Assembly (NCBI GenBank): GCA_907165065.1
Contig: OU015539.1
Location: 13,546,816 to 13,610,815 of the forward strand
DNA: 64,000 nucleotides
Direction: 5' to 3'
Origin: Caprimulgus europaeus
Lineage: Eukaryota > Chordata > Aves > Caprimulgiformes > Caprimulgidae
Part shown: positions 57,191 through 64,000 of the stretch, in pieces
Position numbering within the stretch: position 1 is the first letter of the stretch
How the letters are laid out: every line of letters starts with the position of its first letter
Translations under genes and position numbers: made by a program
Notes under the pieces: model-generated
Told to the model about the DNA's origin: nothing
The model's database searches: none
What the model saw: only the letters and a program-made list of their open reading frames with translations

Positions 57191-60100
57191 GAAGTGCATT
57201 CCCGGTTTCTGGGCCTCGACAATTCAGCATTTTATGCATCGTCAGTAAGACAGAAAAATAAAAAAAAAAAGTGCGCACTAATTTGTGATGACAAAAGAAC
57301 TACAGACTACAAAATAGTATTTTTTTAAACTTTCGTCAGTTTTCTGCTTTTTCTCCACTATGAAGAAGATATTATTAGATTAAATCGTGTAAACAGCTGT
57401 ACCCTGTCCACAAAGGAGACTTCTACATCATATCCTAAACACCTATCATGCGCCTGCTTTACCTTTTTTTACTCCTAAATGAGTTCAAGCCTAACTTCTT
57501 TTTTTTTCCCCGCCAAGACTGTTGCAGTCTGTGGGAACCCAACCACTGAGTGGATTCCACATCACTCTCTAAGCAATATTCTGTATACCAAAATAATCTA
57601 TAAATCCAACTTTAAAAACTTTTTTGTCTTAAGTATAAGTTAGGCTTAGCTCAGCCAAAGCCAAACAAAAACTCTAATCAAATCCATCCATGCTGAGGGA
57701 TAATTCTGGGAAGGAAAACATGGTGTGAACCAGAAGTGTGCACCCAGGTTATGTTTCCAAGCACAGGTTGATTCAAAGCCCGAGATTCAGATATCTCTGG
57801 TATGCAGCCATGAAATACTCAACATTAGGATTCATAACCAAATCCTTTACTTTGGAGCTTCTTTCATTCCCTATCACACTTATCTATTGCTTAGCTGAGT
57901 ATGTAGTAGAACCTGCCACATCCTACAAACAGAAATGCAAACAAATAATGCCCACAGATCCAGGCTTAACTCTTCAAATTGCAAAAGCTACATGTTGGCT
58001 AAATGCCTCTTAGGGAAATGACCCCATAAATGAAAAAAATTCCTTGTTTTTCCTTTAATGATCGAGCTACAGATGCTCAACAAAATAGAGATCATTCGAT
58101 TTCTAGGAGACACAGCTCCACTAATAGACCTGAAGACTACTTTTGTCATGCTACTTTTACTGATCTTGCTGTCAGACAGGAGGAAAGAAAAAGCTCTTCC
58201 CTATGTACAGCATATTACTTCCTATATAGGGTCTTTGGGGGCTATAACAGTGTGGTTAAGAATAAAAATTAAAAGACAAACCCCAAGCCACATTCCTATG
58301 CATATGTATTTTCAAATGTTAAAGTTACACCCACACTGGAAAGCCTATAATTATTAAGTTTTGGACAGAACCCAGCATTCATCTGAGCTTCTGGTTAAGC
58401 TCATCTCTGTTATCCTAATAGTTAATAAACAGTACGGGCAGTTTACATGTAGATAATTTAAAAATAATTTATATTTTAGTATTTCCTGAGGCCCCGAATA
58501 AGACAAGGGTGCTCTCTGTGTTACAGATGAACAAACAGAGCAAAGATCTCTTGCCAGTTTACACTCTAGAGACTGAAATCATGGGGTAAGTTTTGGGGGA
58601 GGAATCATCATCATCTTCACTGTGGCTCATGAACTACACACAGCAAGTGAAGTTTGCCAAAGTCTCCAAAGGAATTTGGGAAATGAGCTCACGTCCCCAA
58701 CCTCTGCACAGCCTCTGAACCTTGAGACCATCGTCTTCCCTTACTATAAGATGCCAATCATAATATTTTTAAAAACGTGTTTCTCAAACAATAAAACATT
58801 GAAGACTCCATAGTTTGGAATTTGAAATTTATCTTTTCTATGGTTTTCAAATGCAGCCAAGATGATGTAATTAACATGATGGTTGAAAATTTATGGTCTC
58901 AGTTCAGTTGCTACAACAGATGTGCACAGAGCTACAGGTGAGTCAGAAATGGGTTGGCAACCTGAACAGAAAGGTAATGGATTAAATGGGGAAGAGTCTT
59001 GGGTTACAATTAGCTACTTAAGGAAATACTGAAAAAAAACCAAAGCTAACCCACTGACAGCAATCAAAGCATTTGATAAACTGAAATTGCTAAGCTAAGC
59101 ATTCTTAGCAATGCACATACATACACACACACAAAATCTTTTAAGATTTTAGCCTTTCAATAATAATGCCACAATTTTGTCCCTGCTGTAACAGTAAAAT
59201 CAAGAGAGTGCTGAATTTGGACTAATACTAGTTTTGTTCACTAAAGCATCAAATGACTATTTCTTTTTCACTCACCAATGGTGAAAGAGCTATTCTCTGA
59301 CTTCACAAATTAGTTGTAAGACAGAGGTTGATACTTTTTTGAAAAGCTTAGATGTGACTGCCCAAGGTGTTAAAGGACTGTCTCTACTTAGCCAGAGTAA
59401 CTTTGCTAGTCCTGTGTCAAGTGGGCTTTGGAGCATGGCACAGAGAAATAGGATTTTCCCCCCCAAAGCTGCATTTTTTTGTGAAGCTTTGTGAGAACAG
59501 AATTACTTCTCCAAGTACAGAAAAGGCAAAGGAACAATATGAAACCAACAGTCAGCCAGCTATATTTATATGTATGTTGCAAGTGCAACCTAATTTTTCT
59601 CAAAAGTCCTATTAGATCTTTCTTTCCCTCACTCTTTTCTGACTACTTCCATATAACCAGAAGTCAGTTTTCTACTTCACTGTTTCAGCACATCTGTTAG
59701 AAATGAGAAATCAAGTTAGATCCTGGCAGCCACCAGCACATTCAATAGGTGACTGGAAATAATTTGGAAGCACCTTGGTTATTTGAAATTGAACTCCAGA
59801 CAGTCAAGGGCAATATTTTTAATTCAAGGAAAAAAATGACTTTTTATGCTTGATTTGGAATTTGAGTTTGTCTACAGGATGCAGACAGGCTTTGGTATTT
59901 GCAGTAAAGTATTGACACCTCAGAATTTAAAACCTGATAGTTATTTTTAACAGATAAGAATATCCATTTAAGCAAAAGTTTTCCTTTTTCTTTCCTACCT
60001 TTGTCATATGTTTCTTGCTCCTCCTATTCAGCTGTTTTGCACTGACCCCTCTTTCTTAACAGTGCTATGTAGGGGAAGTGGTCTATCTCTAAAAATCATG

Positions 60101-63100
60101 TTTTGCTATTGTGGATCACTCTGCAGGTTTTTGCTTTCATTTGCATCTAGAAACAGATACAAAAGAAAAATAAATTTTTGAAAGTTCTGAACAGCCATAG
60201 TTCATATTCAAAATTAGTTAGGCATGTAAGTTTAGGCATCAAGCAGAATGTCCCTTTCCCTTGTATTTTAAAGTCATTAATGGGAGCAAGTATCAAGAGG
60301 AAACTTAATCAGAAAAAACCCTAATGAAGCAAATCCTTATTGCAATTTTGAATATGCTAAACAAGATGTAATGATCTATGACTTTAGCTTCCTATTAAAT
60401 TCTGCTTTTAGAGGTAGAGAGGAAAAGCATCTTATATGAATGGGAGGAAACACCAATCCCTTTCAAAAGCACATTGTGAAAGGTTGAGAGGAGAAAAATT
60501 AGAGAAAATCACCTCCAGAGAAAATTCTTGTGGAACAAAGACTTCCACTCTATTATTTCATAGAAGATATCATTTGACAGAGGAAGTTAAATTTCTTTGT
60601 AAAAATTGTCTAAGGTACTACTATTAAAAATAGAGCAGTAAGCATAATACTAGCCTGAGCTAAGGATATGCCTGATGCTCCACTGTCCTCTTGCATCACC
60701 AGGACTGTTCACAACAATGAGGACAATATTCTCCAGGTACAGTATGTTCCTTGAGCAATAGTACTCTGCATCTTGCTCTCACTAAGCAGAAGTGTTACTG
60801 TCGCACTCATCAGTTCTCTCTCCTCTGGGCATCCACTTCTCATTCCAAAAAGAAGAGACAGCTTTTCAGTAAAAGGTTTACTTTTCCTCTTACTTGCCCA
60901 CTGATTTACTCCACCTACAGCTCTGATTCATCCTGTAAGTATTTTGCACGGTAACTTCCAGTTAGCTTGGCTGGTGTGCAACACTAGAAAAATTTTAAGT
61001 TAAGACAAGAAATGCTGAGGCAACCAAAGCAGCAGTAATTTTTGAACAATCAGGCCTAAAACAAATTCTATTCACTCCTGACTCTCCTTATACATAGATG
61101 TACTCTTACAAACTCCATACTATCTCACTGATCTCATTGTACCTTAGCTTATTTTCCAGCATTTAAATGGTTAATATTTTGAGTACTCCCTGTGTAGTAC
61201 TTGTAGTACAAGTGTTGCATTTTCCTCAGGAGAATATGTTGAGTGCTGTGGACTAACTCATGCCAATAAACAACTCGCGTGCTGGCTCCAGTGTGGTACC
61301 CTTCAGCAAATGCTATTTTAATCACTGATACAGTTAAATGCCTTTATGGTGCTTGCCTTGTATATGAAAGATTATTTTGCCTGTTTATACTACAAGAATC
61401 ACACGCACTAACAAATAAACCCATAAGCAGCATTAATTTCTAAAAGATAGCAGGGCTAAAAGTCACTGGCCTTTCTAGGAACTCTTCCAAAACCAGAAAC
61501 TAACTGAAAACTAAGATTTGAATTGTATGTTAAAGATTATTAGAAACAAAATGAAGCTACCATCTTTCCTTTTCAGAACAGAAAGCCGTTTTCTGTTCCA
61601 GCACAGTAGAAAGTTGTAGTTAGTTGATTTGTTTATTCACCACCTGGGAATTGTTCCAAGTTATCATCAATTTACCCAGTGGGTAAAACTGATACAATAA
61701 TTAAATTAGGGAGAACTTAAAGCTACCAGTTCAGACTTGGATTTGGAATGTATTCTTCTTGTGCCACTATCTGATGAAATGATATTAAAGGAAAAAAAAA
61801 AAGTGTTTTCACTACAAACTTTTTTTCTCTTTATTTTGAAGAGATTGCAAAGTGGCATTTAATCTAGCTCTTAGAATAAAATAAAGACCAAAACAAAAGT
61901 CATACTGTGCATTTGTAAAAAAAAAAAAAACAAAAAAACACAAAAAAACCAAAAAACAGATCATGAGTACGCAAAAAAAAAAAGCACAAAAAGCTTGATA
62001 CTATATAGCCAAGACTGTATATTCCCTATTGTGATTTATCATATAACTAATTAATTGTCAAAGGCCTGTTTAAGGAAGCTTCCTTCTTGAGTTCAGCCCA
62101 CATGCAGACTACCTTTGGGATTTTCAGAGGCCCAAGGGAATTAAAACAATCAATACCCACACAAAATATCAATAAAATTACTGACTTTCTACTTAGTAAC
62201 TGAACTCCTGGCAGTGGGAACTTTTTCCCCCCCCACTATTGTTTTGCATTTTTTCCATAATGATTTTAACCTGAAGCTCATTATCTCTCAGAGTAGCATA
62301 GTTTTGTTTGTGTATAGCAAAGCACTGCACTTGCATTTGTAGGTGTGGAAGTACCTGCAATCTGTGACACTGTTACCTGGCAGCAGTAAAGCCTGAATGT
62401 TCTCACTTAGGGCAAATGGTCCACAGCCTCGGCTTTCAAACCAGCCACAGATCCTCTACTCTGCACAGGGATTCTTCACACTGCCAGTATTTCAGATAAA
62501 TCAAGTAGCTTTCGTAAAAGGGCGGAGGAGGAAGACAGCCATGAAACCTGGCACTGCTCTTTGCCCTCTATAGCAGGAGAAACGTTGGGTTTTTTTTAAT
62601 ATTAAGCATTCATAGATCCTGCCCACAAGTTTGTAGCAAGAATTAATAAGAAACTGAATACCAAATCCTCAAATCAGTGTGCACTATAAGAAAACCCCTT
62701 AAACTGGGCAAAATAATGCAGCATCAAGGGGGGGGGTTGCATTTTGTTTTGTTTTTTTAAGAGAGAATAATAGAAACAAGGACTTTGTACAGCTACAACA
62801 TCCCTCTAAATTTAGTGTGGCAGATCACGAGTTGAAAATAGTGCAGAGATTCATTTCCAGCAGCATTCAAAATAAAATACAACTAATCTTATCCCTATGT
62901 AGGATTGTTTTCTCTGTGAAATGTCTTGGGGAAAAAAATAAAAGATTAGAGATGAGACCATGTTTAAGATGTATCAGAATTTTGATGCTGGGCAGCACTT
63001 ACGTGCACTATCATACAAACAGCAGCAAACAGGTATTAACTTCACTGCAGGATGCAAAGCAGCTGCAGATCTCTGTAAGAACTGCTCTCAGTAAAGTATG

Positions 63101-64000
63101 AGCTACTGGTAGGAATATTAGGCACCTAAATATGGAAACTCACATTCTAATTAAAAAACACCTAAATAAATTTCGCGGGTTAAAAAAAAAAGTTGGAAAA
63201 GTTGTTTTTTTTCTGACAATGGTTAAAGAAAGAACAATCCCTTTTCCCTCAAAAGTAATTATCCCCTTCAGCACATGCTTTAAATTTTTGCTGATTGGTG
63301 GTAACACAAAGCTAAAGATAATACTTTGTATTGCACATACCTTCATAATAGAGAAGCTTTATTCTTTTATTGTAGAAGATTTTATGGGAAAAAAAATCTA
63401 TTTTCTCCAAGTTGAATGTTTTCATAACAACTTATGTTTCACTCTATAGTATTAGTTAAGAAAACAACTCTGACTTACAAGCACAACAATCAATTGGCAG
63501 CATGCTAAAACTGTAAAAGAACTTCAGAGTGGCACACCATTGTGATTGAGAGAGCTAAAATCATGCTGAGGGTATAGTGAGAACTGACAAGTAACAGGAC
63601 TGAACATCGTGTTTGGTTTTATAATTTTTGTAATAAGTAGCCTATAAGGCCAGTTTATAAAATATAGTAAAGAGAAATGCCTTACTCACTTTACAGGAAT
63701 TAGTTTGTAGAGAATTTATAGGAAATACTTTGCAGGGTATCCTTGGTAGGAGCCTGATGTCCTAATACAGTCCCAGGTACTTGTCAGCCTAAGCCCATAG
63801 CTCCTCAGTAGGCACCTGGGCAGCCCCATGCAGGCACAAACACTCTGTCTTCCCACTTGGTACCACAAGTGGAAGTGTCAGAACCACTTATGCAGGGTAC
63901 AATTCCAAGATTATAATGTTCCCTCCTATATGTAACTATTCCTGATTCTCTCTTTTTCTCATGGTTGTAAGTAGCCTGTCCCAGAATGCTTTCCCCAGGC
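57191..64000. other. Upstream intergenic region, no gene recognised
   Basis: 6.8 kb of AT-rich sequence 5' of ABCC8. No reading frame here resembles a protein I know. In vertebrates the usual next gene is USH1C in the same orientation, so its 3' UTR could enter from the right edge. An AATAAA on the minus strand lies at 61830-61835, but I found no harmonin coding sequence to support this. Confidence 0.6.
61917..61983. repeat. A-rich low-complexity tract
   Basis: Runs of A interrupted by single C or CC in the upstream intergenic region. No element body was recognised. Confidence 0.85.

Noticed and set aside
57738..58357. Open frames of 80-99 codons upstream of ABCC8
   Set aside because: No recognisable homology, overlapping frames, and composition like the surrounding AT-rich DNA.

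Overview
The window is vertebrate nuclear DNA, almost certainly from a bird. The evidence is dispersed CR1 LINE fragments with the avian-type 3' end, an LTR of the type abundant in avian ERVL-like elements, an AT-rich background with one CpG island, and a multi-exon gene with GT-AG introns. The LTR type suggests a non-galliform (neoavian) bird, but that is only an inference. I see no bacterial genes, CRISPR arrays, RNA genes or toxin genes.

One gene fills most of the window. ABCC8, encoding the sulfonylurea receptor SUR1, lies on the minus strand from the start codon at 56854 down to 519 and continues past the left edge. I placed 28 consecutive coding exons. Their lengths sum to 3554 nt and every junction keeps the frame, giving 1184 complete codons with no internal stop. 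They cover TMD0, the L0 linker, TMD1, the whole of NBD1, the acidic linker and the first part of TMD2. The rest of TMD2, NBD2 and the C-terminus lie outside. SUR1 assembles with Kir6.2 (KCNJ11) into the ATP-sensitive potassium channel that couples metabolism to membrane voltage in beta cells and neurons.

Right to left, the layout is: 57.2-64 kb, upstream intergenic DNA with no recognised gene; 56.27-57.19 kb, a CpG-island promoter with a duplicated GC-box module and exon 1; 44.6-55.4 kb, exons 2-6 (TMD0, L0, start of TMD1); 24.7-41.4 kb, exons 7-14 (TMD1 and the RKR trafficking linker); 4.5-22.8 kb, exons 15-24 (NBD1 and acidic linker); 0.5-3.9 kb, exons 25-28 (start of TMD2). Introns range from 91 bp to about 5.2 kb.

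Repeats are sparse but some sit against exons. A CR1 reverse-transcriptase fossil abuts the exon 9 acceptor. A short CR1 tail begins about 21 nt into intron 18. An antisense solo LTR ends about 120 nt past the exon 16 donor. Other points of interest are a strong cryptic donor inside the Walker A codons, two in-frame 36-nt exons in NBD1, a Trp-to-Cys difference in TMD2 and a perfect 26-bp palindrome in intron 4. I found no previously undescribed system. The interest lies in the local architecture of a known gene.
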